Shown in pieces: positions 19,342 through 28,252 of a stretch of 64,000 bases of DNA. How positions within the stretch are numbered: position 1 is the stretch's first letter; each line of letters begins with the position of its first letter. The notes under the pieces are model-generated. The model made no database searches and had not been told where the DNA came from. It was given only the letters and a program-made list of their open reading frames with translations. A program made the position numbers and the translations under genes. The DNA lies in contig NZ_NNBP01000015.1 in assembly GCF_002803155.1 (NCBI RefSeq), forward strand, positions 124,001 through 188,000, in the 5' to 3' direction. This DNA is from Streptomyces sp. CB02959 (lineage in GTDB: Bacteria > Actinomycetota > Actinomycetes > Streptomycetales > Streptomycetaceae).

Positions 19342-20652
19342 GTGAGGAGGAGAACACGAGCCGCATGGGCCGCGGCCACTCTGCTCATGGCCCCGATCGG
19401 GACCGTTGCGCCCATGGCTCCAGCCGCGGTCGCACACGCCTCGGACGGAGAGGGCGTGACTCCGGTCCCGCTGGGGAACGGCGTCTGCACCTTCCCCATG
19501 AAGCAACAGATCAAGGAGCGCCCCTGGGCCCTGCAGCGCATCGTCTTCGACCGGCTGTGGCAGGACACCAAGGGCCGGGACGCGCACGGCCGCCCGGTAC
19601 GCGTTGCCGTCATCGACACCGGCGTCGACAACACCAACCCGCAGCTGACCGAGGCGGTCGACGCCAAGCACGGCTGGGACTTCCTGCACAACACCAAGGA
19701 CGGCAGGAACGACACGGCGGGGGATCCGAAGGCGCCGACGGACGGCACGTACGACCCGGTGGGCCACGGCACCAAGGTCGCCGGCATCATCGCCGCCCGC
19801 CCGCGTGCGGGCACCGGCTTCGTCGGGCTCGCCCCCGAAGCCACCATCATCCCCATCCGTCAGAACGACGAGAAGGGCAGCGGCAACGCCGCCACCCTGG
19901 CCCAGGCCATCCGTAAGGCCATCGCCGCCGACGCGGACGTCATCAACATCTCCCAGGACACCACCAAGCCGCTGACCTCCAACTCCGACCTTGCGGCCGC
20001 CGTCCAGGAAGCCCGGCACAACAACATCGTCGTCGTCGCCTCGGCAGGCAACGACGGCCTCGACGGTCGGCTCAAGGACACCTATCCGGCTTCGTACGAC
20101 GGGGTGTTGGCCGTTGCCTCCTCCGACCGCAACAACGAACGTGCCCCCTTCTCCCAGAGCGGCGACTTCATCGGAGTGGCCGCCCCCGGCGTGGACATGG
20201 TCTCCACAGTGCCCAAGGGCGGCCAGTGCGTGGACAACGGCACCAGCTTCTCCGCCCCCTACGTCGCCGGAGTCGCCGCCCTCCTGAAGGCCAAACACCC
20301 GGACTGGAAGCAGCACCAGATCGTTGCCCAGATCGAGCAGACCGCCGAACGCACCGTCAACGGCAGGGACCCCTTCGTGGGCTGGGGCGTAGTGGATCCG
20401 GTGCGCGCCCTCACCGAGGACACCCACCCCATCGACCGCCCGAGCGCGAACAGTGGTCTGGCCAAAGCCACGCGGCCGGACCCCACCACCTGGCCCGACG
20501 GCGAGAGCTCGCAGGAGCGTATGGAGCGGTATGCGACGTACGGGCTGGGGGCGGGCGGCGTCGCGGTCGCGGTCATTGCGGGCCTGGCGATCGTCTGGCG
20601 GGACGCGCGCAAGCGGGGCGCACGCCCGCGGACGCCGCACGTCAATAAGTAG
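19342..20652 (+). CDS. mycP: Type VII secretion-associated serine protease (mycosin), MycP1
   Basis: A membrane-anchored subtilisin-type (S8) protease of the ESX complex. It has an N-terminal signal peptide over about residues 1-33. The catalytic triad is complete: D92 (VIDTGVD), H142 (GHGTKVAG) and S302 (NGTSFSAPYVAG), with oxyanion Asn in SAGNDG near 237. A C-terminal membrane helix spans about residues 397-418, followed by a basic tail. The frame is open from 19291, but GGAG at 19333-19336 favours GTG 19342, which also gives a proper signal peptide. Confidence 0.94.
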   Translation: MRRRTRAAWAAATLLMAPIGTVAPMAPAAVAHASDGEGVTPVPLGNGVCTFPMKQQIKERPWALQRIVFDRLWQDTKGRDAHGRPVRVAVIDTGVDNTNPQLTEAVDAKHGWDFLHNTKDGRNDTAGDPKAPTDGTYDPVGHGTKVAGIIAARPRAGTGFVGLAPEATIIPIRQNDEKGSGNAATLAQAIRKAIAADADVINISQDTTKPLTSNSDLAAAVQEARHNNIVVVASAGNDGLDGRLKDTYPASYDGVLAVASSDRNNERAPFSQSGDFIGVAAPGVDMVSTVPKGGQCVDNGTSFSAPYVAGVAALLKAKHPDWKQHQIVAQIEQTAERTVNGRDPFVGWGVVDPVRALTEDTHPIDRPSANSGLAKATRPDPTTWPDGESSQERMERYATYGLGAGGVAVAVIAGLAIVWRDARKRGARPRTPHVNK

Positions 20653-20841
20653 CCGTACTCACTTTCCTGGGCCCGTGGCCCGTGAATCAGGCGGCGCCAA
20701 CGACTACGCTTCTGGAACATTAGGAGAAAGAGCTCCCCGCACGCGTGAACGCAAGACGCACGGTCGTTGTCAGAGGTGATGGATAGAGTGGCTCCTGACG
20801 TTGGTGACTTACGCGTAGCAGTATCCGGGGGGAAGAGCGCC

Positions 20842-21330
20842 ATGCGAGCCGACGAGACCACGGGCATGCAGGTGAACGGGGCAGCCCCACAAGGCAAGAC
20901 CGCCGATCTGGGCGTCGACCCCGAGAAGCTGAGGAAGCTCAAGGACCGGGTGGAAGACCTGCTGGCGCGCTTGAAGGACTCGAACGCGGGTCCGGCGACG
21001 CTCAGCCACCGCAGGATTACCCCTGCCTCCTTCGGCCAGGGCTTCGCCGAGGCGCAGAGCCTGGCTACCGCGTACGAGAAGGTTCTGTCCCAACTGGAGG
21101 CGTTCTCCAAGGCATTCGGCGACCAGATCGAGACGCTGAGCATCGGCACCCGGGTTGCTGAACATGGATACGAAGCCATAGATGCGGACGTGAAGAACCG
21201 TCTGGCGGCGATCCAACGCCGCACCCAGGAGCTGCACCAGGCACCACAGCCGGTGCAGCGGTCCACCGATGCCGCGGGCTCTTCCGTCGGTATGGGCGAG
21301 GGGCAGTCCGCGGGCGCCGACGGCATCTGA
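20842..21330 (+). CDS. Helical ESX-locus protein of unknown function
   Basis: A 162-residue, mostly alpha-helical soluble protein (KLRKLKDRVEDLLARLKDS, later AYEKVLSQLEAFSKAFG). It has no WXG turn and no signal peptide. Size and helix pattern suggest an EspC/WXG-superfamily secreted partner or a chaperone, but I cannot place it in a named family. A longer frame starts at 20767 or 20779; GGGGGAAGAG just before ATG 20842 favours the short form. It lies between mycP1 and the large WXG-like gene, 22 bases before the latter. Confidence 0.7.
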   Translation: MRADETTGMQVNGAAPQGKTADLGVDPEKLRKLKDRVEDLLARLKDSNAGPATLSHRRITPASFGQGFAEAQSLATAYEKVLSQLEAFSKAFGDQIETLSIGTRVAEHGYEAIDADVKNRLAAIQRRTQELHQAPQPVQRSTDAAGSSVGMGEGQSAGADGI

Positions 21331-21352
21331 CACGAAGGGGGAAGAAAAGAGG

Positions 21353-23035
21353 ATGGCGGGGAACTCGGGCTCGTCCGGCAGCAGCAACTTCGAGAACGCA
21401 ACGCACCAGGCCCTGTACAACATGGTGGCCGGCGCCGACCACATGAAGATCTCGTACACGGGCGCCAGCCTGGTCCAGGCGGGCAAGGAGATCGAGCAGA
21501 TCGCCACGGAACTCAAGGCACTTGCCGAAGGGGTGCCGTGGGAGGGCGAAGGCGCCCTCGCTTTCCGTGAGTGGAGCAACGGCACCATCAAGGAGAGCCA
21601 CAAGCTGGCCAGCTTCGCGTCAACCACCGGCAACGCCCTCTCGGATGCCGGGACGGCGTTGTGGGAGGCGAAGACGATGCCCGAGCCGAAACAGAACAAC
21701 TCCGTTCAGCTGGACAGCGCGGCAACGCCTACCGCGCGCGGCGCGACGGGCGCTCCCTTGATGACGGACCCGGACCGCGAAGCGGCGGTGACGGCGATGA
21801 ATCGGCTGGCCTCGTACTACCGCACGGCCCAGGAGAACATCGAGAGCCAGGAGCCGCCTAACTTCCAGCCCGCGTCGGGTTTCGTGCCGGATCCGCCTGG
21901 CGGAAGCAGGCGAATTGCCCAACACTCCGAGATCTTGGACCAGCCGACGGGCAGGGAGCCTTCGAATGGCGCAGGTGGTGCCGGGACCGCTTCCTCAACC
22001 GGGAGCAGCGGCGGTGAGCCGCACGTAGGGGCGTCCCGCACGCCTGTTGGCGGCGCGCAGCAGGACAAACAGGTGGGCACGTCGGTTAACTCCACCGCCC
22101 CGGTTTTGCCCGATGCGACGACGTCGAATGGAAGCACCGTTCCGGTCCACTCCGGTAGCTCTGGAAACTTCCCTGGTCCTGTCATACCTGGTCTGCGAAC
22201 GAGCCCTGGGACAGTGGGGCCCCCTGCGGATCGTGGAAGTGCGACACGGGATCCGCAGTCGAATGCCGCTCGCCCTGGCACGGGCAAGAGGCTGTCCCGC
22301 AGCGTTGAGGGAGACGGCATCGTCGGCCCAACGTCCCAACGTTCCGGCATCGCTACCGGACGCCCTGGGCTGCCGGGCGGGAGAGTCATCGGCGAGGAAC
22401 ACGGTGTGCTCCCGTCCAGGCCGGTGAACTCTGGAGGGAATCCTTCCGCCGCTGGGAGCAGGGCGATCAGCGAAGTCGCGGCAAGTTCTGGACAGCGCCC
22501 AACCCCTCTCCATGGAGAGGCTGCCAACGCGCCCCGCGGTCTGGCCATGGGTGAGGACCGTAGTGCGAGAGCGCATGGCTATCCCGGAAGCACGAGTAGG
22601 GGCACGAGCCAGGGTGTTCCTGGGCGTCGCTTTGCATACGAGCCTGGCGGCACAGTGGGAGCTGCATCCGGCGGACCGGTGGTGGGCGGCGAACAGGGTT
22701 CCGGGTCGCACGGCTCTCTGATGGGCAGGAGCGGCGGAGGAAGCACCGTTGAAAGGCCTGCTCCCGAAATGTCGACCGCCGCAGGCCGGGGCTCGGCGTC
22801 CGCTCTGGGAGGAGCAGCCGGCCGAGCACAGGCACCGCTTGACAGGGCGGCTGACTTCACGCCTGGCGGATCTGGACTCGCACGGGACAACGCCTCAGGC
22901 GACATTGTGCCGGGGGCGCCGTCGTTCCGTCAGGGGCGGCGGCGTGGCTTCGCCCAACGGCCGGATTATCTCCATGAAGACGATGAGACCTGGACGACAC
23001 AGGACCGTTCGGTTGTGCCACCGGTGATCGAATGA
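21353..23035 (+). CDS. Large WXG100-like ESX substrate candidate with low-complexity tail
   Basis: A 560-residue protein in two parts. Residues about 1-180 form a helical hairpin-type domain with a WXG-like turn (VPWEGEGALAFREW, near residue 63). Residues about 185-545 are Gly/Ser/Pro/Arg-rich and appear disordered, ending in an acidic tail. There is no signal peptide or membrane helix. The plan resembles PPE/WXG proteins with long C-terminal extensions that leave the cell through ESX systems. An upstream in-frame start at 21269 is less likely because the purine-rich site at 21337-21352 precedes ATG 21353. Its position between two mycosin genes fits a secreted or processed substrate. Confidence 0.8.
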   Translation: MAGNSGSSGSSNFENATHQALYNMVAGADHMKISYTGASLVQAGKEIEQIATELKALAEGVPWEGEGALAFREWSNGTIKESHKLASFASTTGNALSDAGTALWEAKTMPEPKQNNSVQLDSAATPTARGATGAPLMTDPDREAAVTAMNRLASYYRTAQENIESQEPPNFQPASGFVPDPPGGSRRIAQHSEILDQPTGREPSNGAGGAGTASSTGSSGGEPHVGASRTPVGGAQQDKQVGTSVNSTAPVLPDATTSNGSTVPVHSGSSGNFPGPVIPGLRTSPGTVGPPADRGSATRDPQSNAARPGTGKRLSRSVEGDGIVGPTSQRSGIATGRPGLPGGRVIGEEHGVLPSRPVNSGGNPSAAGSRAISEVAASSGQRPTPLHGEAANAPRGLAMGEDRSARAHGYPGSTSRGTSQGVPGRRFAYEPGGTVGAASGGPVVGGEQGSGSHGSLMGRSGGGSTVERPAPEMSTAAGRGSASALGGAAGRAQAPLDRAADFTPGGSGLARDNASGDIVPGAPSFRQGRRRGFAQRPDYLHEDDETWTTQDRSVVPPVIE

Positions 23036-23075
23036 CGTTGGCGTGATTGTCCAGCGGACAGGAGGAGACAGCACT

Positions 23076-24275
23076 GTGACTCGTGCGGCAACTCGCCTGC
23101 GGCGGAGGATTCACCTCCGGTTGACGGTGCTCGTCTGCCTTTCGGCTCTGTGTCCGGGCTTGCTCGCACCGGCAGCTGTGGCGGTGGACATGAGATCACG
23201 CCAGTGGCATCTGGATGCGATGCAAGCCGAGCGCATATGGCAGCTGAGCACCGGAGAAGGTGTCACCGTCGCCGTGATCGACAGCGGCGTTGACAGCTCC
23301 GTACCGGAGCTGCGTGGCCAGCTGCTGCCAGGCAAGGACTTCACGGGCCAAGGACGTGGAGCCAACCACGATGACGAAGGCCATGGCACGAGCATGGCGA
23401 CGATCATCGCCGGCAGGCGGAGTGGGGACGGTCCTTGGGGGCTGGCACCGGGATCAAAGATCCTTCCCATCAAGAGCATTGACGGGAATTGGGCTATCAA
23501 CATGGCCAAATCTATCCGCTACGCAGCGGATCAGGGTGCAAAGGTCATCAATATCTCCCAGGGCGGAACGGTCAGCGACGGAAACAAGGCTGTTCTGCAA
23601 CCGGCAGTTGACTACGCGAACAAGAAGGGGAGCCTGGTCTTTGCTGGCACGGGAAATGAGGGAGGACAGGGGAACGCCCCTGCCTACCCCGCAAGTCTCC
23701 CTGGGGTTGTCGGAATCGGGGCTGTGGACAAGTCCCTGAAAGTAGCCAAATTCTCAACCTACGGGCCCCAGGTAGCGCTTGCGGCGCCTGGTGTCGGTAT
23801 TCCCACACGGTGTACGACGGAACTCCGGCGCTGCATTGAGGATGGAACCAGCGATGCCACAGCCATCGCCTCGGCCTCGGCAGCCCTGATCTGGTCCGCC
23901 CACCCGGATTGGACCAACAACCAGGTCCTGCGCGTCATGATGGAGACTGCTGGCAAGCCGGAGAATGGCAAGGTCCCGAGTAAGTACCTCGGCTACGGGA
24001 TCGTCCGCCCGCGCAAGGTCTTGCTGGACAAGGAGGGTGACCCTGGCCCTGCTGGCGTCAATCCGCTGGTTGCGGCACACAGCACGGCCAAGCCATCAGA
24101 GGCGCCGCAGCCAGGGGCATCAAAGGGCACTACCGGGGCGGCGCAGAAACCAACGAGTCGGGTGGAGGGTGGCGACTCCACGACATGGCCGGTAGTTGCT
24201 GGAATCGCCGCGGCGGCCGGGGTGGTGGCCATCAGCGGGCTCGCGATCGCTCGGCGTCGTAGAGCGTCGCGATGA
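23076..24275 (+). CDS. Second mycosin-type S8 serine protease, MycP2
   Basis: A 399-residue secreted, membrane-anchored subtilisin-like protease. Signal peptide over about residues 1-37. Catalytic D69 (VIDSGVD), H103 (EGHGTSMA) and S259 (DGTSDATAIASA), with oxyanion Asn at about 194 (GTGNEGG). The motif after the serine (SDA) differs from the usual SMA/SFA. A Pro/Ala-rich linker and one C-terminal membrane helix (about 368-392) follow, then basic residues. AGGAGG at 23059-23064 supports GTG 23076. It is shorter than MycP1 and only distantly similar, so this is an old duplication or a separate acquisition. Confidence 0.9.
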   Translation: MTRAATRLRRRIHLRLTVLVCLSALCPGLLAPAAVAVDMRSRQWHLDAMQAERIWQLSTGEGVTVAVIDSGVDSSVPELRGQLLPGKDFTGQGRGANHDDEGHGTSMATIIAGRRSGDGPWGLAPGSKILPIKSIDGNWAINMAKSIRYAADQGAKVINISQGGTVSDGNKAVLQPAVDYANKKGSLVFAGTGNEGGQGNAPAYPASLPGVVGIGAVDKSLKVAKFSTYGPQVALAAPGVGIPTRCTTELRRCIEDGTSDATAIASASAALIWSAHPDWTNNQVLRVMMETAGKPENGKVPSKYLGYGIVRPRKVLLDKEGDPGPAGVNPLVAAHSTAKPSEAPQPGASKGTTGAAQKPTSRVEGGDSTTWPVVAGIAAAAGVVAISGLAIARRRRASR

Positions 24276-24422
24276 ATTCACGGAAGGAGGATAAGGCTCT
24301 GATCACCCACGAACACGGTGCCCGGTAGCGCGGGCCGCAGCGTTTGCAATGCACCGTAAATCGAAGCTGAGAAGAGAAGAATCTACTCGGCTCCACAACT
24401 TACTCATGGGGGAAGGCGGATC

Positions 24423-24785
24423 ATGGCAGGGAACACCGCACTTACGTATGCGGAGATCGAGAAGCTCAAGAGCGAGATCCAGAGCGGCAGCCAGTCGATG
24501 TCTGCGCAGCTGCGTACTTTGGTGAACGCCATCGCGGCGGTCGAGACAGCCTGGACGGGCCAGGGCGCGAGCGCCTTCCGGCAAGCACAGAATGCGCTTA
24601 ACGAGGATCACGCCGCGCTGCGTCGGATGCTCGACGGGATCAACGACGCTGTTGCCCGGACCGGCGTCACCAGCGACGCCAATGACGCCGAGGTGCTGTC
24701 CAGCTTCCGGGGCATCGACGTCAACGGTGGCGCCGCCGGTGGGCGACTGGACCCCGGCGCTGCCAGCGGCATCAGCAGCTACTAG
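24423..24785 (+). CDS. WXG100-family ESX substrate (EsxA/EsxB-like)
   Basis: A 120-residue helical-hairpin protein with the WXG turn at WTGQGASAF (near residue 43), the hallmark of small ESX substrates. The C-terminus is extended by a Gly/Ala-rich stretch (NGGAAGGRLDPGAAS) and lacks an obvious YxxxD/E export signal. It probably forms a heterodimer with the adjacent WXG100 protein, which does carry the signal. Start is ATG 24423 after GGGGGAAGG. Confidence 0.92.
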   Translation: MAGNTALTYAEIEKLKSEIQSGSQSMSAQLRTLVNAIAAVETAWTGQGASAFRQAQNALNEDHAALRRMLDGINDAVARTGVTSDANDAEVLSSFRGIDVNGGAAGGRLDPGAASGISSY

Positions 24786-24864
24786 ACGACAAGGCTGGGG
24801 CATCGACTCCCCGGCGGGCACATCACGACCACCGAGTAGCAACTCCGAGAAAATGGGGGAGAGT

Positions 24865-25161
24865 ATGGCCGGCGACCATAACCTTCGAGTTACCTACGGC
24901 GCTCTGGAGCAGACCGCCGCCGATATCGAGCGCGCCGCAAAGGAACTGCAGGCCGAGCTGGACAAGATCTGGGGCGCTGTCAAGCGCGTCTCCGAATCCT
25001 GGGAGGGCGAGGCGCACCAGGCGTTCCAGGCCGCGGAGCGGCAGTGGAACGCTCGAGCGAGCCACATCCAGAGCACGCTGCACGAGGTGTCCGCCAAGAT
25101 CCGCGCAGGCAGCGCCGACTACCGGACGACGGACCGCAAGGCGGCGGGCTTCTTCCAGTAG
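24865..25161 (+). CDS. WXG100-family ESX substrate carrying a YxxxD export motif
   Basis: A 98-residue helical hairpin with WXG turn SWEGEAHQAF (near residue 43). A YxxxD motif (YRTTD) lies close to the C-terminus, the usual general export signal of ESX substrates. Length and motif placement are those of a classical EsxA/EsxB protein. ATG 24865 follows GGGGAGAG; ATG 24853 is an in-frame alternative. It lies 79 bases after the other WXG100 gene and is last in the plus-strand run, followed by a strong hairpin. Confidence 0.93.
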   Translation: MAGDHNLRVTYGALEQTAADIERAAKELQAELDKIWGAVKRVSESWEGEAHQAFQAAERQWNARASHIQSTLHEVSAKIRAGSADYRTTDRKAAGFFQ

Positions 25162-25196
25162 CCGCCGCTGGTGGCCCGATCGCGGGTCTGGGCCTG

Positions 25197-25239
25197 ACTG
25201 TGGGGTGGACACCGCCTCAGCGGAAGTCCACCCCACAGT
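25197..25239 (+). terminator. Strong hairpin after the WXG100 genes
   Basis: Perfect 14-base inverted repeat ACTGTGGGGTGGAC / GTCCACCCCACAGT with a 15-base loop, 35 bases after the last esx stop. There is no U-tract. It lies between convergent transcription units and could serve both. Confidence 0.8.
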
Positions 25240-25395
25240 GCTCTCTGCTGCGCAGCGAATCGTTGCGTTGGCGGTCCATACAAGGCTCTGTAGGCATGGG
25301 GCACTCAGACGGCATTTGTTTTCCGTCACCCGTGAGTTTTCCACCCGTATTGCCTTGGGTATGCGAGATCCTGGCCGACTGCTGGTCTGTCACGA

Positions 25396-25974
25396 TCAAT
25401 ACTGATCGACGGTCTTTCCCTCGGGCACCTGGAAACAGGCCGAGATGAGATCGACGTAGATCTTCGACTTAGGCCCATTGGGGTTGGCGTTGCCGGTCTC
25501 GTCATAAAGGTGGATGTTGACCGAGTACTTCTTCTTCGTGGAGTCAGCGACCAGCTCTAGGCTTTTGCTTGGACTCTTATCTGGTCCGTAACTTGCGATT
25601 TTCCAACCATTCTTAGGAAGCTCCTCTTTGAGGCGCGTCATCGCTTTCTTCATGTCCTCGATCGGCGCGCCTGTGAGAGACCATGGATGGTGTATGACAT
25701 AGAATTTATCGGCATCTTTTTCTCCGCATACCGAAACCCCTGGCCCGGGTTTACTTACCTCGCCTTGCAGGCCAATGGTCCTGAGGATTTCACTGGAGAG
25801 TCCCTTTGCTTCCTGCCTGACTTCGGACACCTCCCTGGTTTCGGGCGTGTAACTCGGGTCATTACTGGTGTCGGTCACGCTGGAGCATCCTGTCAGTACG
25901 GTGATCGCGGCCACTGGGAGCATGACGAGTGACTGCTTCAAGGCGCCCTGCCGGGATCGGAAGTGATTAGCCAT
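25396..25974 (-). CDS. Secreted lipoprotein, candidate immunity protein of the ESX lipase operon
   Basis: A 192-residue lipoprotein. The N-terminus has basic residues, a hydrophobic core and a lipobox ending LTGC near residue 29. The mature part is a small alpha/beta domain (FYVIHHPWSL, then KKYSVNIHLYDETG). No enzyme motif is seen. Its ATG lies inside the 3' end of the hydrolase gene (8-base overlap), so the two are translationally coupled. A lipoprotein coupled to an ESX-linked lipase is the arrangement described for TslA/TilA in Staphylococcus, where the lipoprotein gives immunity. The role here is inferred. Confidence 0.85.
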   Translation of the reverse strand: MANHFRSRQGALKQSLVMLPVAAITVLTGCSSVTDTSNDPSYTPETREVSEVRQEAKGLSSEILRTIGLQGEVSKPGPGVSVCGEKDADKFYVIHHPWSLTGAPIEDMKKAMTRLKEELPKNGWKIASYGPDKSPSKSLELVADSTKKKYSVNIHLYDETGNANPNGPKSKIYVDLISACFQVPEGKTVDQY

Positions 25975-27712
25975 CGGTAACTACCTTGTCATACTGCCCC
26001 ACGACGACGGCTGCTTGATTCTTCAGGCTCCTCGATTCGGGTGTCCAGTAATTACTGTGCCCCTCTGTGTCAGTGCTCATCTGATTGGCTCCGAAGAGAT
26101 CGTCGCTGGGAATGATGCCGATACCGCCTTTGTATTTCCATTGGCTGCCACCGTGGCCCCATCGTCCCATCTCCGGAACAGGGTCGCCGTCGGCGTCTTC
26201 ATTCCATACATGCCCCTGCGGGACGTCCAGGTCTGTGGCCTTGCCTACCTGAACACCGGGGCTGCCCGCGAACACTATGTCGTTGGCGTGGAGATCACCT
26301 TGACGGGCAGCGGAGCCGATCAGTGTGGTGCCGTAGGAGTGCCCGATCGCCGTGAGGTGGCCATCGGAGCCCGGTTCATGTGAGGTCTTAAGGCCGTCGA
26401 TGAAGCTGTTGAATGCCGGTGCACCCTCATCGGCAAAATGGCTCTGAGGAGAATCCCTTCCCAATTTTTGCGGCGCGTCATAGCCGAGCCATGTAACGGT
26501 TGAGATCTCCTGGCCGTCCGCTAGTGCGTGAGACTGTTTCCAGAGGTCGGTCATGCGCTTGATGTCGCCGCCGATCCCGCTGAGGTTCGATGTCGTCCCC
26601 GGTACGTAGACAGCGGTGTGGTTGGCCGTATCGGGGTTGCCGTTGGCGATGATCGCGCGCCCGGTGCCCTCCGGACTGAAGCCCAGCAAGTAAGTCTCGG
26701 GGAGGCCGTCTTTGGCAGTGGAGTCGAGCCGATTCTTTATGGCATCCATTCCCTTGAGGGCCGCCCTCACCTCTTCAGCGTGGTACTTGTTGTTCCAGGC
26801 CATCCATTCGTCACTCTTCACCATGCTCGCGTAAGGCCCACCGACGGATACCCACTGGGGCCAGGGCTCCGGCGGCATTGCGTCGAGCCGAGTCTGGTAC
26901 GCCGCCCGGGTCTCCGTGAAGACGGCCCTATTGGCCTCGTCGCGCACGTCGGAGGGGACGCCGTCCAATGCTCCGATGCTTGCCGGGAACAGAGCGGTGT
27001 AGTCGGCTCTCTCGTCCGCAGAGAGACCCTTCCACCACTTAGCGTTCTCCGCTGGAGACTTACCCTTTGGAATGTCGTTGCGCTGTAGGTACTTTCCAGC
27101 GAACTTTCGCAGTGCGCTCATATCGTTCTGAGCGTCTACCCAGTCCGAATCGGTCACATTGAGATTGTTGTTTGCCTTGAGCCGGTCGAGCGTCTGTGAG
27201 TAATGGGCGTCGGCCTCGTTGGCATCGGTGATTGCGGCGCCGATCCTGTCGGCATAGCCTTGGGCCTTTACTCGTTGCGGATCGGTTTTAAGAACGACTC
27301 TCGGGCCATCTGCCGTTGTGCTCTGCTCGGGGTTGAGGGGAATCAACTCTGACTGGGACACCCAGTGAACCGAGCCATCCGGCTTAACGGTGAACTTCTC
27401 CGCTTCGGCGTCCGCTACGGCGTCTTCCAACTTCCTTTGAGCTGCGCACAGCTCCGAAGAAAGTCCGTTCAATGCCGTGCGGATCAGACCGCTCTCCACC
27501 TGAATGTAGTGGAAGTTGCGGCTCAGTCGCCGCAGCCGTTCGACCGCGGCATCGCATACCGCACCCTTCAGATCGCGCTGTAGTTTGGCTACGATCTCCT
27601 TTTCCACTCGATCCTTCGCCTCGCTGGCAGCGCTACCGACCCTGTGCCAACCCTCTGCAGCCTCGTCGAATTCTGAGGGCTTCAAATTGCGAAGCTGAGA
27701 AAAGCTCACCAT
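25967..27712 (-). CDS. Alpha/beta hydrolase (DUF1023 type) with helical N-terminus, candidate ESX lipase effector
   Basis: A 581-residue protein. The N-terminal ~200 residues are helical and charged, like WXG/LXG-type targeting regions. A linker with many Trp residues follows (KWWKGL, PWPQWVS). The C-terminal domain is an alpha/beta hydrolase of the DUF1023 type: nucleophile elbow GHSYGT near residue 465, VFAGSPGVQV, and later GHSNYW, which probably supplies the catalytic His. There is no signal peptide, as expected for ESX export. It is the middle gene of a coupled operon with a helical partner upstream and a lipoprotein downstream, opposite the ESX genes. Substrate is unknown; lipid or peptidoglycan-linked esters are possible. 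Confidence 0.85.
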   Translation of the reverse strand: MVSFSQLRNLKPSEFDEAAEGWHRVGSAASEAKDRVEKEIVAKLQRDLKGAVCDAAVERLRRLSRNFHYIQVESGLIRTALNGLSSELCAAQRKLEDAVADAEAEKFTVKPDGSVHWVSQSELIPLNPEQSTTADGPRVVLKTDPQRVKAQGYADRIGAAITDANEADAHYSQTLDRLKANNNLNVTDSDWVDAQNDMSALRKFAGKYLQRNDIPKGKSPAENAKWWKGLSADERADYTALFPASIGALDGVPSDVRDEANRAVFTETRAAYQTRLDAMPPEPWPQWVSVGGPYASMVKSDEWMAWNNKYHAEEVRAALKGMDAIKNRLDSTAKDGLPETYLLGFSPEGTGRAIIANGNPDTANHTAVYVPGTTSNLSGIGGDIKRMTDLWKQSHALADGQEISTVTWLGYDAPQKLGRDSPQSHFADEGAPAFNSFIDGLKTSHEPGSDGHLTAIGHSYGTTLIGSAARQGDLHANDIVFAGSPGVQVGKATDLDVPQGHVWNEDADGDPVPEMGRWGHGGSQWKYKGGIGIIPSDDLFGANQMSTDTEGHSNYWTPESRSLKNQAAVVVGQYDKVVTDG

Positions 27713-28176
27713 CAGGACTCACCTCGGCCTTTAGGGGAGCTGTCGATTCTCGCTCCGTTCCTGGGTGTGGTCTTCTGTTCTTGGAAGGCTTCCTTGATGG
27801 CCTCATCGGTCTTGTAGAAGGCGTCACCGGACTTCTGGAGTTTATCTTTGAGCTCCTCGCATTCACGGCTCACGAGGTCGAGGCGTTGTTGCCACGACTG
27901 ATAGACGCTGAGCTGTGATGCGACGCTTCGCAGGCCATCGACTCCGCTGCTGCCGCTCACGATCCCGTCCTGCTTGGTCTCCAGGTCCCTCAACGCAGCT
28001 TTGAGGTTCACGTGTACCGACCCGACGGCCTGGGAACCCTGGCTCCACGCCTGCCGAGACGAGCGAAGGTCACCTTGCCCGCCTCCGGAGCTCCAGTCCT
28101 CCCCACCGGCGCCGGCCAGATTCATGCGGACCGAGTTCTCATGCTTGAGCTCGGCCCACTCTTCCTCGAACGTCAC
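27712..28176 (-). CDS. Helical ESX partner protein upstream of the hydrolase
   Basis: A 154-residue soluble helical protein starting MTFEEEWAELKHENS, with heptad-like segments (SRECEELKDKLQKSGDAFYK). Near the C-terminus it has YKTDE, which fits the general Yxxx[D/E] export motif. It lacks a clear WXG. Its TGA overlaps the ATG of the hydrolase (TGATG). The size and place fit a targeting or chaperone partner for the hydrolase. GTG 28176 is chosen; an upstream TTG at 28191 is possible. Confidence 0.75.
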   Translation of the reverse strand: MTFEEEWAELKHENSVRMNLAGAGGEDWSSGGGQGDLRSSRQAWSQGSQAVGSVHVNLKAALRDLETKQDGIVSGSSGVDGLRSVASQLSVYQSWQQRLDLVSRECEELKDKLQKSGDAFYKTDEAIKEAFQEQKTTPRNGARIDSSPKGRGES

Positions 28177-28252
28177 TCCGCCCCCTGGCAAACCACGTGC
28201 TTGTTGGTATCACGCGCGGGTGCGAAGGTAGCAGCCATACCGGCACCCGTGC

